The translations under genes were made by a program, and so were the position numbers. Positions 49,261 to 58,969 of a DNA stretch of 64,000 nucleotides are shown here, piece by piece. This stretch comes from Vanilla planifolia (taxonomy: Eukaryota; Streptophyta; Magnoliopsida; Asparagales; Orchidaceae), in contig CM043871.1 in assembly GCA_023846275.1 (NCBI GenBank), positions 28,054,569 to 28,118,568 of the forward strand. Reading direction: 5' to 3'. Under the pieces are notes generated by a model that did no database searches, was not told the origin of the DNA, and saw only the letters and a program-made list of their open reading frames with translations. How positions within the stretch are numbered: position 1 is the first letter of the stretch; each line of letters begins with the position of its first letter.

Positions 49261-51072
49261 TGAAGTGTTTCGTGCTAAGGAAATCCCACAAAAGGGGGGG
49301 GGGTGAATTGTGTATTTAAAAATTTTTATAACTTTCGAAATTAAAACTTAAAAGTTTTAAGCACGAATAAAGAAATTTGAACACAAAAGTTTTTAGGTGG
49401 TTCGACTCAAAACCGAGTCTACGTCCACCCCCAACCGGTGTTAGGAAAAATCCACTAAATGCACCAATTACAAGTGAGGTTTTTCATACGGTTCACCTCA
49501 AACATACTTGGGATTTTTACTACGGCTAATCCCAAACCTATTTGAGTTTTTCTCCGGGCTCAACTCAAACCCGGGGCTTTAGCACTACTGTCGGGATGCC
49601 CTTACCCCAAAACGAAAAATACAACGATTGGCAAAAAGAACTTAAGAGAAATAAAAGAAAAGGGAGGCACACACAATTAAAAAATTAGAAGGATAGAAAT
49701 GAGAAAAATTGAATCATGAACCTCTAATTTCAAGCGCCTTGTTGTAGTTTTCCTTTTGAGCTTGAAGGCACCGTTTTTGCTTGTGATTGCTCGAATTTGA
49801 GATCTAAAATCTTTGAAAGAATTTAGCAAAGGTAAACTAAATAAATCTTAATTCTTTCCTATTTATAGAGCTTAAAAATGAGCTCAAAAACAAACCTTCA
49901 ACAGCTCCTAAAAGACAACTAGCCATTTGGGTAACGGACGGAAAGCAGCCACCGTCCGTTTCGGGCCCAAAATCGAACGGTGCTAATCAAATTTACGAAA
50001 CAGCATTTCGATTTTGATCTGGAGCGTTGGATCCGCGCGCTGAACGAACGGCACCGATTAAACTCGCGAAAAAGCCGTTCGATTTCAATCTCGTGCGTTG
50101 GATCTGGGCGGGCTTCATCTGCGCCTTTGGATCCTACCGAAGTTATAAGGTGGGATTTTTAGTCCCACACTGCAGAACTAAAGTAGGCGCACCGCTTTAT
50201 AAGGAATTTGCATTGTTTAATTCTCGAGCCTCTGTGGGGCTGGCTCCCCCCTTCCTTGACCGGGATTTCATCACCTGGTCGGGTTGACTTGACCATGCAC
50301 TGTTCATTGACCGTTGACCGTTGCTGTAGTTTGACCTAGCCGAGCTCCTCTCTGCGGGCTTTGGGCGGGCTTGGCTTAGCCAAGCACTATTCATTTGATC
50401 GTTGAACACCGCTGTAGTTTGACCTCGCCATGCTCCTCTCGGCGGGCTTTGGGTGGTCTTGGCTCGCCCTTTTTGGGTCAACCAATTTTTAATTTCTAAA
50501 AGACCTGAACGGGCTAATTGCGTGACGGGTCGGCCCGCCCAGTGCTACAGTGAATTTTTCCGAGACTTAAGCTGTTTTAAGGTTGATTGGAAGAATTTTT
50601 GTGCTAAAATTTTAAATATAAGTGTACCAAAATAATTTTATATTATCATAGTATTATAAGTTTTCTAAATGACTATTAAAAGAGATTTATGAAAAATAAT
50701 TCCTAAATAATTTTAAAAAATCAAATACCAATGTCTATACTTTTTGTAATAAAGCTTGGCCCAAAAATCAAAATTCAATAATTATTAATTTTATAACATT
50801 TTTAAATATTAATAGTAGTAGTGTGTCTCATAATCTCAAAAATTGAACATCTCAATTTCAAGAAAATTAATAAAAACTCAAATATAAAAATTCTAGTACA
50901 TGTCTAAAATTTCCTTGAAGTATGCCATGGCTTCAAGGTCCTTAGAGACCACTATTTTAGACATGTGAAATACATGGCTTGATTTAATTAAATATTAATA
51001 ATTTTACTTAAAATCAAGCCTAAATAAAATATAAACATTTATGCTTGACTCATCAAACACAAGGGTGTAACA
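49261..51072 (+). mobile_element. Solo LTR nested in the copia-type LTR element
   Basis: A GC-richer 1.8-kb block with TG...CA ends (TGAAGTGTTTCG at 49261, GGGTGTAACA at 51072), flanked by GTACT (49256-49260) and GTACC (51073-51077), a probable 5-bp target duplication with one difference. A poly-G run lies at about 49297-49306, followed by a TGAATTGTGTATTT block. An snRNA-type promoter pair lies at 50161-50206. Open frames within (49980-50635) show no retroelement domain and are not called genes. The 3' end resembles that of the 31.8-kb solo LTR family, but the bodies differ. The left boundary is the least certain point. Confidence 0.6.
50161..50206 (+). promoter_or_regulatory. USE + TATA pair (snRNA-type promoter) in LTR
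   Basis: AGTCCCACACTG (50161-50172) and CTTTATAAGGAATTT, with TTATAA at 50197. The GTCCCA-to-TTATAA distance is 35 bp, identical to the 35981-36025 pair. The preceding GTGGGATTTTTAGTCCCAC also forms a short inverted repeat around the USE (GTGGGA/TCCCAC). Its role as the LTR promoter is inference. Confidence 0.45.
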
Positions 51073-52994
51073 GTACCAGCACCTTGAAGAAAAAGAGGAG
51101 ATTCTAATACATTATCAAATTGACGTTTGATTGTTGGTAATTTACTATTCATTAAGTTCTACTTTAAGAATTGACAACAAGAGTAATAAGAAAAGAACAA
51201 ATTAAAAGCTTATGAAATTTAGTGCAACACTTGTTTAAAGTGATAAATTAATGATGAGAAAAAAGTAAGAAGAATTGTAATTTTTTAAATATGAAATAAA
51301 AAAAATCAATTCCAAAGTTAGAGAAATGACCTACAAACCCATGTGTAGAGCTCTCTAACATCTCCTATAATATTCAACAAGTAAAAAGAGGTTCAACATG
51401 ATGAGAAGTATGATGATACATATGTTTTTGAGTTACCTAAGGAACTATCTATTGGCATAATATTCAACATTAAAGATGCCCAATGAAATAAAGCAAAATT
51501 TAAATATGATGAATTCTAAACTAATAGTTATGCAAGTAATTTAAATAAATAGTTATCAACATCGATACAACGAAAATTTTTTGGCGTTAAAGTTCTCACT
51601 GATGAGATTTTAAGTTTAAATTATTCATATAAATCTATTAAAAGATGGTTAATAAACTAATTATTTAAGATATATATGGCTTACAAAATATGAATATATT
51701 AAGTCAACATCGAAGTTTGTAGAAGACACTTCAACTCTATAGAATATAATTTCTTTTCGAAGAGGGAATATTACAAGACAAGAACAAGCAATTAGTTATG
51801 AACATAAACATCATGAAGCGCATGAAGATCAAGCATAATTTGGACTTAAATTACATAACAAAAAAGTTATTATAGCCCAATAAAACTAGTCATAGGTTAA
51901 TCAAAGAGAAGTAATTAAGAAATTATGAAATATATTAACTCAACTTTTGTTTTGAATCAAAATAAATCTTTTAAAGAAATTAGGTAGTTAAAGATATGAA
52001 GTCAAAGTTTTGAGTAGTGGTAGATGGATTATAGTAGGTGAGTTATGATAAGTGACACATAGTTAGATGATACATTAACAAAAATGTTTAAAATATTTAA
52101 AAATGTGGATGAAAGTATTTAATAATGAAAAGTGTTTTTGTATTAAAAAATTAAATAGATATGAAAGACTTCAAGATGTAGGTAAAACACTTTCTTTATA
52201 TATTAAATAATTATTTATAATATGTTATTTAAAAGACTTCTTATGAATGGATGAATGATAAATTTCGTTATGACAAAAAAACGTGTATTGTATTATGGCT
52301 TAAATGCTTAAGTTGGTTTCTTCTCTTAAATACACTTTGATAAATGAATCCTTATTTTTTCTTTATCTTCTAAACTCTACTTTATTCTTTTTAAAACATT
52401 TTTTATCATACTTTCTATTCTTTTTAATCTAATCAATTATTTCATTCTATCTCATAACTCAATCTCTTCTTTCTTTACATCACATTGTCCATGTTATCTA
52501 TTATCTCAACATAAATATATTTGTAGGCTTCTTAAATGAGCTAAGATAGATGGTGCATATCTTATATCATCTCTAATTTTACCCTACTCAATAAGTACTT
52601 CATCTCATGTGGATGAACCAGCTCTATATTATAGCATAGGTGATGCTTTATTGTATGTTGCTATCACTAAATAAAGCATCGCTTTTATTGTAAATCATGC
52701 ACGTAAAATACACGTGTTCTAACTAATGACAATTGAACTTCTATTAAATACATTCTTTTCTATCTAAAAGGCATCATCTTTTATTGATTACTCTTTCATC
52801 GCTAGTCCTCCTACAATCATACGTGCCTTTAGCAATAACAATTGAGCTGGTGCTAGAGTTGATTATCACTCCATAAAAAACTTTACCATTTTTTTAGAAA
52901 ATTTCCTCATCTTGTGGCACCTAAAAAGTACTAATAATGTCTTAGTTCAACATTAAAGAAGAATAAAAACTCTTACAAATGCATGACACCTTAG

Positions 52995-53545
52995 TCTTGC
53001 TATGTTAAAATAATTTTCCCTTAGGTCATTCCATACTGACCCAAGTAAATATTATCCTCAAAAGGTTTCTTAATATTTTAATATCATATAAATATTATAA
53101 TCACTTTCTTAATAGCCAATATGGGATAATTATCACCATTAACCCTCTACTTAGAAACCTGTTAAGAACCGCTCTCTTGTCGAGACATCACCAAAAGTTT
53201 AACCTTGCTCTCTTCAATTTAAAGTGTCACAAGTCTACATGTTTTTTCCTGGTTTATCTTCAAATTATATTGAACTAGTAAAGGGTTGGCTATAATATCA
53301 AATGTGATATATTGATCTCATTATTTTGAGTACTGTCCTCTTAGATCATCTTGTACTAGCCCAAGTATATTTTATCTTTAAAATATGTCTCAATATTTTA
53401 AAACTATTACATCTCACACTAAGTATCCTCTTAATAAATAATGTGAAATAATTTACTTTTACACCTCAACACAAAAATACCTATTATAAGCAGCTCTTTT
53501 TCCATTGATCCTCCTCTAAGCACATCACCTAGTGTTTGCTTCCTT
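52995..53545 (-). mobile_element. TRIM-like tandem element inserted in copia RNase H
   Basis: Two copies of a repeat, starting near 53021 and 53341 on the plus strand (offset 320), interrupt the copia reading. On the minus strand each resembles the LTR of a widespread angiosperm TRIM-like repeat, as I remember it: a USE-like start (TATCCCATATTGG in the lower copy), a TATA-like stretch, GGATAATATTTACTTGGG and a terminal ..ACA. Next to the upper copy, TTTGATATTATAGCC (about 53292-53306) looks like a decayed initiator-tRNA primer-binding site. A second copy of the internal segment (GCACATCACCTAGTGTTTGC, near 53519) lies beyond it, so the arrangement may be LTR-internal-LTR-internal. Decayed; family assignment from memory and uncertain. 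Confidence 0.45.
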
Positions 53546-53884
53546 GTTCTATCCCAATTGTCACATAATGTTACTGCTAAACTAATATAATTATAATCAC
53601 TCATCATCAAACTTCTCTTACCAATCATTGATGTACCAACTCCTTGGTATGACAATATTGGAGCCACACACTTAACTGATAGTCTCGTGTTTCATGCCAG
53701 AGAAAAAATATATTGAAATGGATTTTTACTTGTTTATAAAAACATTACCATCAACAAAATATGTATCGCTTTCTCATCTATTAAAAATCAACTTGTTGAC
53801 ATATTTATCAAGCTAATGTAAAACATATTTGAGAAAACTATACACTAATCTTAACATGATTCCACACATTCTCAAATTGTCAGA

Positions 53885-55610
53885 AGATCATAGTAGAGAA
53901 CCTACCTTGTTTCCCTACTGTCATCAATTACATAATCTCATGCTTTATTAATCCAATGACAATACAATCATATAATCATTTATCATATTAATTTTTAGTC
54001 ATAAATCAAATTATCTCTTATCTTATTAGTTTGTTAAAATTAGAAAAATTTGATATTTTATGATATGTCAAGACTTACTTTGTAAATCTTGGATTCTTTT
54101 AAAAATAAGGCACAACCATATTTGCATATGATGAGAATAATAAATACAATATTTATACCTCCCTTAATACTCTTTCTCTCCCTCCCTCTCTCCTTTCAAT
54201 AGTATTCTCTTGCAATTCTTAAGTTTATTTTATGAAAAGATTCATTTGATATATTTGAATATTCACAAAACTTTTATTACTCTTATATCATCATATAAGT
54301 TCAAAGTATTGAGTTATGATCTATATATTGAATTGTTCGTTTTTATTTAGATATTTAGGTATTGGATTCAATCTATACATTAAGTTCCATCTAAGCATTA
54401 AATTCATATTCAAATATATAAATTGGTGAAGTACATGTATAAACTTTTAATGAAACTAAAATAAGCATTAACTAATTATTATACAAGTACTACAAAACAA
54501 AATGATAAATCTTGGATATGGACTCATGTCATCTTTGGAGAATTTCATCGATTCTTTATATCCTTGATTATATTATAAATTCCAATCAAATCATATTCTA
54601 CTACATAGTGTCATACTTATCATATTTATTTATTTAATTGTTAACCTAAGTTGCTTAGTAATTAAATATGTTTTATTTCTAATAAGATAATAATTAAAAA
54701 TTATGTTATCACTAAAATTAATTATGATATTACAACATATTTAGAAAAGAGATCAACAATTTAAATTTTGACTTTGGATTGTTCATAATATTCTTTTTTA
54801 TTGTTATCTTATTTATATAACATTTTTTGTTTTTTGATAAATTAGTAATGATATCCAATTTTTCTTGCTAAATGAGAGATAATGTACAACTAATTTTATG
54901 CTTATATTTGAATTATTGATAATTTTTATGATTTTGTAATGATTAATACTTCAAGAAATGGAATGCACAAAACAAGAAAAATATATGAATTTATGAGAAG
55001 ATGTATAGAAAGTTGGAGTCTATTTGATGGCATATAGAACAAAAAAAAATTAATTTTCCAATTGTTATATGCCTATTGATATTGTTAATTTTGTAACATA
55101 TTTTTGTGAGATTATTTAAAATATTTTAAAAGAGATGATTTGGCATGAATGTGATGAAAATATGCATTAGAATTGTTATTAAGTTGTCCACATTTTCACA
55201 CCATACTTGCATGCGCATGGGTAATGTCATTTAAAGTGAGTTATATGAAGATTATGCATGAATGTTTAAATTGTAACCTTTTTAAACCAAATTTATAATT
55301 TCTTCATCCATATAATTTTTTTTGAAATGTATCTTTATGAAGAAATACGATAAATCTAAGTGTAAATTTTAAAAAAATTATCATAAAAAAACTTCTTTAA
55401 AAAAATCAACTTTCAAAAATATATTATATAAAAATTCTTTTATTTTCTTTTGTTACGTTGCCACTATGATGGAGATCAAAGATAGACAAAAGGCAGAAAG
55501 TTAATACTTCATATTAATATACGCCACATTTCTCGCACATCAATATAGTAAAACAGCTGCCAGAATTACTACATAGCGTGTCGAAGGCTGCAGCGCTACG
55601 AATCGACATC
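53885..55610. other. AT-rich spacer downstream of LTP-B
   Basis: Nothing recognised beyond AT-rich sequence and a short pyrimidine-rich run at 54170-54195. Confidence 0.5.
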
Positions 55611-55616
55611 CATAGC

Positions 55617-56080
55617 TCAATGAACCCTGCATTAAAAATGAAAAAAAAAAGCAAAAAAATTATTAAAATATCCTTTTTAAAAGCTATCTAATTAGAAAAA
55701 AAAAAACGTATATAAATGTATTACCTAGTGCAGTCGGTGGTAGTGCTAATGGGATAGGGCACGCGGACGTGGCACTTGCCAGGTAGGCCGGCGGCCAGTC
55801 CAGGCCTGAGACCGGGAACGCTTCCGGAGAGCTTCTTGAGGCAGCCGCATGCCATCCGCCGAGCCGGGGTTGTGGTCGCGGCAGAGTTGAGGTACCTCAC
55901 GCCTTTGCAGCACGACGCCGTGAGCCGGCCTCGCCCGCGGATGTAGGAGATGCAGGGCCCCACGGCGGCGGCAACCTGACCGCAGGAGACTGCGGCGCCC
56001 GCCTCCCGGATCGTGCTGGCCAGCAGGATGCCAGCAACAATGACGAGCGCGGCCGTGGGAGCGGCAGTTGAGCGGGCCAT
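55617..56080 (-). CDS. Non-specific lipid-transfer protein, type 1 (LTP-B), two exons
   Basis: Coding exons are 56080-55725 and 55626-55617 on the minus strand, with a 98-bp intron (AG|GTAATA donor; acceptor TTTTTAATGCAG) at the same codon position as in LTP-A. The 10-bp last coding exon completes DCTRVH. The protein has 121 residues with a signal peptide of about 30 residues ending at AGAA. Cysteines at 33, 43, 57, 58, 78, 80, 103 and 117 give the same spacing as LTP-A. The PYPIS motif (108-112) fits the family, but the other signature reads TTPAR (70-74): the usual acidic residue before Arg is Ala, which may alter lipid contacts. The mature protein is very Arg-rich and basic. Exon 1 is far more GC-rich than LTP-A or the surroundings. 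An in-frame ATG at 56200 lies upstream of the TATA candidate, so 56080, which aligns with LTP-A, was chosen. Confidence 0.93.
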
Positions 56081-56171
56081 TACTGGATCGTTCCTGCTTT
56101 CAGAGGAGGGTGGCGAAGGTGACGGTTGGTGCTTTGTAGTTGGGTGCAGTGAGATACAAAATAATGCGAAT

Positions 56172-56182
56172 CTATTTAAATT
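56172..56182 (-). promoter_or_regulatory. TATA-like element of LTP-B
   Basis: AATTTAAATAG on the minus strand, about 92 bp upstream of the ATG, is a reasonable TATA box giving a short leader of about 60 nt. Confidence 0.4.
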
Positions 56183-56270
56183 GAGCTGTAATTTTGTCAT
56201 TTTTGGGAATATATTAAAAAATAAAATTGATTAAATAATTAAAAACATTCAATTCTGTCAATAAATGATG

Positions 56271-56278
56271 TGACGTGG
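56271..56278 (-). promoter_or_regulatory. ACGT-core (bZIP-type) site upstream of LTP-B
   Basis: CCACGTCA on the minus strand, about 90 bp upstream of the TATA candidate. ACGT-core sites of this kind bind bZIP factors, such as those of ABA or stress responses; nsLTP genes are commonly so regulated. Function here is inferred from sequence and position. Confidence 0.35.
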
Positions 56279-56289
56279 ATGCCTCTGTG

Positions 56290-58370
56290 GACTTCCCTCC
56301 TCCAACCATACGTATTTATGAGGTCTGTTACCGTGTTAATCTACCTATACTTGGAGCTGTCAACTAATTAATACTCTATTTTTATGCCTTCTTTAACTCA
56401 TAATATAAAATTAAAAAAACATATATTAACAAATGAGGCATATAAAATTTGATAAAATACATTTATATATTAAGTCATAAATATTAAACTTTACTGTTTA
56501 ACTTGTGATTAATTTAAATTTAACGAGAGCCAATAAGGACCAGAAATTACTCCAACAGCCAACTTCCCCATTTAATTCACATTAAAACGCAGTCGGTGCA
56601 GGTCGGCTTTTACTTGCCGTGGCCACGAGAACTTAACTTGGAGGTGTCATTTAATGTGAAATGAGAAATCTAGTCTTAGAGGTTAATTACAAGAGTGATA
56701 AAACAATCTGAGAGTGGGATTTATGATTAATTACTTAATTTAGTGAATATAGTTAAATTAATAAATAAAATGAAAAGACTGATGAAGTAAAAACAAATTC
56801 ATGAATTTTTTCTTTTTCATCTTTTTGAAGATGAAAAAGAAAAAACCCATTCTTGAAATTTCTAATGAGCATAGCGTTTTGTGATGTATAATTTATTTAG
56901 AGTTACAGACAAGCTTCAGAATGTTGGATGCGCATGCGTGAGTTATCGGATGTGTGAGCTTGAAGCCAAATTTAGAATGCACATTGCAACATTTTTCTAA
57001 AGCTTTAGGATTTTCATAGTCATTTAACAATTTCATTCCAAATGTTATCTATTGATCATATCACTAAAGCTTAAACCACATATGTGATCAAACCAATGCT
57101 AATTAAATGACTAGTTCAGATCAATCATCCCAAACAATTCCAAATGTTATGTATTGATCATATCATATGATCACTAAAGCTTAAGCTACTTATTTGTCTT
57201 ATTGTTCTTTATAACTTTTATCAAGCAAATTAAGGCCAAATTGCATAAAAATATTGAAGAATTATATTTTGTGGAGTTTAAATAGTTTTTTATTTTTTAT
57301 TTTTGAGGTTCATATAATTTGGTTACTATGCTGATTTTTTGCTAGTCTTAATTTTATTTGTGTGAAAACTTTGGGATTTGACCTATTATTTGCCATTTTA
57401 ATCCAAACCTTAATCAAATAAACTTAGAATATTATAAAATTTTTAAGTATATGTTGTTCCTTTATTTACAAAAAATTATGTTTATTAAATCTAGGATTTA
57501 ACTATTTTGTTTGTTTGACAATTCTTCTTTTCTTCTTTACTATTTTGCCCAAATCTTTCCCTATTCTATTGTCTTGCTTTTGCCATCTTCTAGGTTCAAA
57601 TTAGGCTTTATAAATAAAAGATATTTATTAATATAAAAAATTAATTAAAAAAAACTAACTACAAATTAGGATTTAGTCGTTTAACTCTAACACATGTTTA
57701 ATTATTTAATAGTTGGTGTTTCCATTTATTTTAACTGATTCTATTCATTAATTAGGACGTTTTATTTTCTTTTAATGATTATTTTCATCAACCTATTGAT
57801 ATTTTATAGAAGTTTTCTAATGTGTTATTTGTTAAAAGGTGTAGTATTGCAAGGTTTTGAAGAACCACGTTTATGGAAGAGCCTTTCTTTATTGATTATC
57901 TTTGTGTTCTTTATTTGGACACCAAGGGACAAATGTTTATTTTAAATTTTGTTGATTAAACATTGTACACACAAGCAATGCATAGGGATGGAGGGTATGT
58001 TAAACATAGAATACATAGCAAAAAAACAATGGTATACCCATTACTTGATGTATTCTAAAGTCAATTCCCTCGATGTACTACTCTTTTGGGTTATTTTTTT
58101 ACTTGTACATATTTATTAAGTTATTGACTTGTTTGCGATTTTGTATCTTAATAGTTTACTTTCTTTTAATCATAATTTGTTAAATAGTTTATCCTTAACT
58201 TGAAGTGATAATTTTTTAAATAGATTTTTCTTAACATTCCTTGTTGGATATGTCGTATCGTATCTATCATATCATTCAATCATTTTTAAATCATAGCCTT
58301 CAAATTTGTTAAATCATTACTTATGATAATGTCACTCTATATTTTATTTGACCATTTTGATTATACCACG
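56290..58370. other. LTP-B distal upstream region and AT-rich spacer
   Basis: A direct repeat of about 45 bp (CAAATGTTATCTATTGATCA at about 57041 and a close copy near 57142) and a perfect hairpin at 56806-56845 are present. No gene was recognised. Confidence 0.5.
56806..56845. repeat. Perfect 18-bp inverted repeat with 4-nt loop
   Basis: TTTTTTCTTTTTCATCTT, loop TTTG, then AAGATGAAAAAGAAAAAA. Every base pairs, an unusually clean hairpin for its length, about 0.7 kb upstream of the LTP-B start. Confidence 0.9.
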
Positions 58371-58373
58371 TTG

Positions 58374-58960
58374 TCAACTTTGTTGAAGCGTTACGTTTGG
58401 CTATAAATCATTGTCAACTCAATTGAAACCCTTGCCTTTGACTAATTATGTTATTTTTATTGATTGCACTGCTATTTGCTAGCACTGTATCCATATCGAC
58501 TCAATCAAATCATCATCTTTCATATGGCATATTGCTAGTTCGATCGAAACCATTGCCTTAATTCTAACACATCATCACACTTGCTTTCATAACATTAATG
58601 TTAGATTAGTTCTTTCAATTCTATCATATTATAAACTCTATTAAATCTTCATTATTAACATTATCATACTTGTTGACTCTGTTAAACAAATTCTTTGATT
58701 TTACCCCCTTATTGACTCCATAAGAACTATCACTTTCAATAATGACACCCTCTTGGCTATATTGAACCATTCCTTTCGATTGTATTATTCTTCAAGTTCA
58801 GTCAAAACATAACTTTAAATTACATAGCTATTTGGACTTTGCTAAACTATTGCCTTTTACCTAATTCATTGAGCTATCGATTTTGACTCTATCTCCTTTA
58901 TAACTTTTCTAAAATATTGACTTTGATGTAATGTTTATTGGTTCTATTGGCTCTATTGTC
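58374..58960. repeat. Minisatellite, about 40-bp unit
   Basis: Copies of a core (T)TGACTCNATTGAAACCATT, usually followed by GCCTTTGATT-like and CATATTG-like text, recur at 58374, 58414, 58496, 58535, 58632, 58673, 58712, 58753, 58793, 58833 and 58883, with weaker ones to 58950. Most gaps are 39-41 bp or about twice that. Copies are well diverged, so the array is old. It has no coding frame. Confidence 0.75.
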
Positions 58961-58969
58961 TTACAAGCT

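Larger units (their letters stand above)
48498..52484 (+). mobile_element. Copia-type LTR element inside the outer copia (non-autonomous or reduced)
   Basis: Diverged direct repeats at about 48498-49216 and 51769-52484 (about 720 bp each) align throughout: TGTTGGACAAGAATAAGCAA against TATTACAAGACAAGAACAAG at their starts, and GTGACACATAGTTAGATGAT-type text inside. A primer-binding site TGGTATCAAAG at 49220-49230 follows the left repeat, and a polypurine tract (GAAGAGGGA) at about 51759-51767 precedes the right one. Without the nested solo LTR, the internal region is only about 0.75 kb and no gag or pol was recognised, so it is either a TRIM/LARD-like non-autonomous element or a reduced copia. 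LTR divergence implies an old insertion. No clear target duplication. Confidence 0.75.
48040..53880 (+). mobile_element. Outer Ty1/copia RT-RNase H fossil, interrupted by later insertions
   Basis: Left part (48040-48497): reverse transcriptase, with EILNAFLH, FIHPSF, GFKASKLDTSLFF, YIEDI and KFSIKDLGNAYYFL. Right part (from 52485): SQHKYICRLLK, then ISTSSHVDEPALYYSIGDAL, YVAITK.SIAFIVNHA and FSNNN.AGARVDYHS. After a further insert at about 52995-53545, RNase H resumes with LLLPIIDVPTPWYDNIGATH, VFHARE and KNQLVDIF. The pieces follow one another in the normal order of a single copia pol, so the elements between them landed in this copy. No LTRs of its own were identified. Old, many breaks. Confidence 0.8.

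Noticed and set aside
50027-50481. Open frames of 86 and 94 codons on opposite strands
   Set aside because: They overlap in a GC-richer LTR and show no retroelement or host domain.
56081-56200. Upstream in-frame ATG extending LTP-B by 40 residues
   Set aside because: The extension would start upstream of the TATA candidate, is not hydrophobic like a signal peptide, and has no counterpart in LTP-A.
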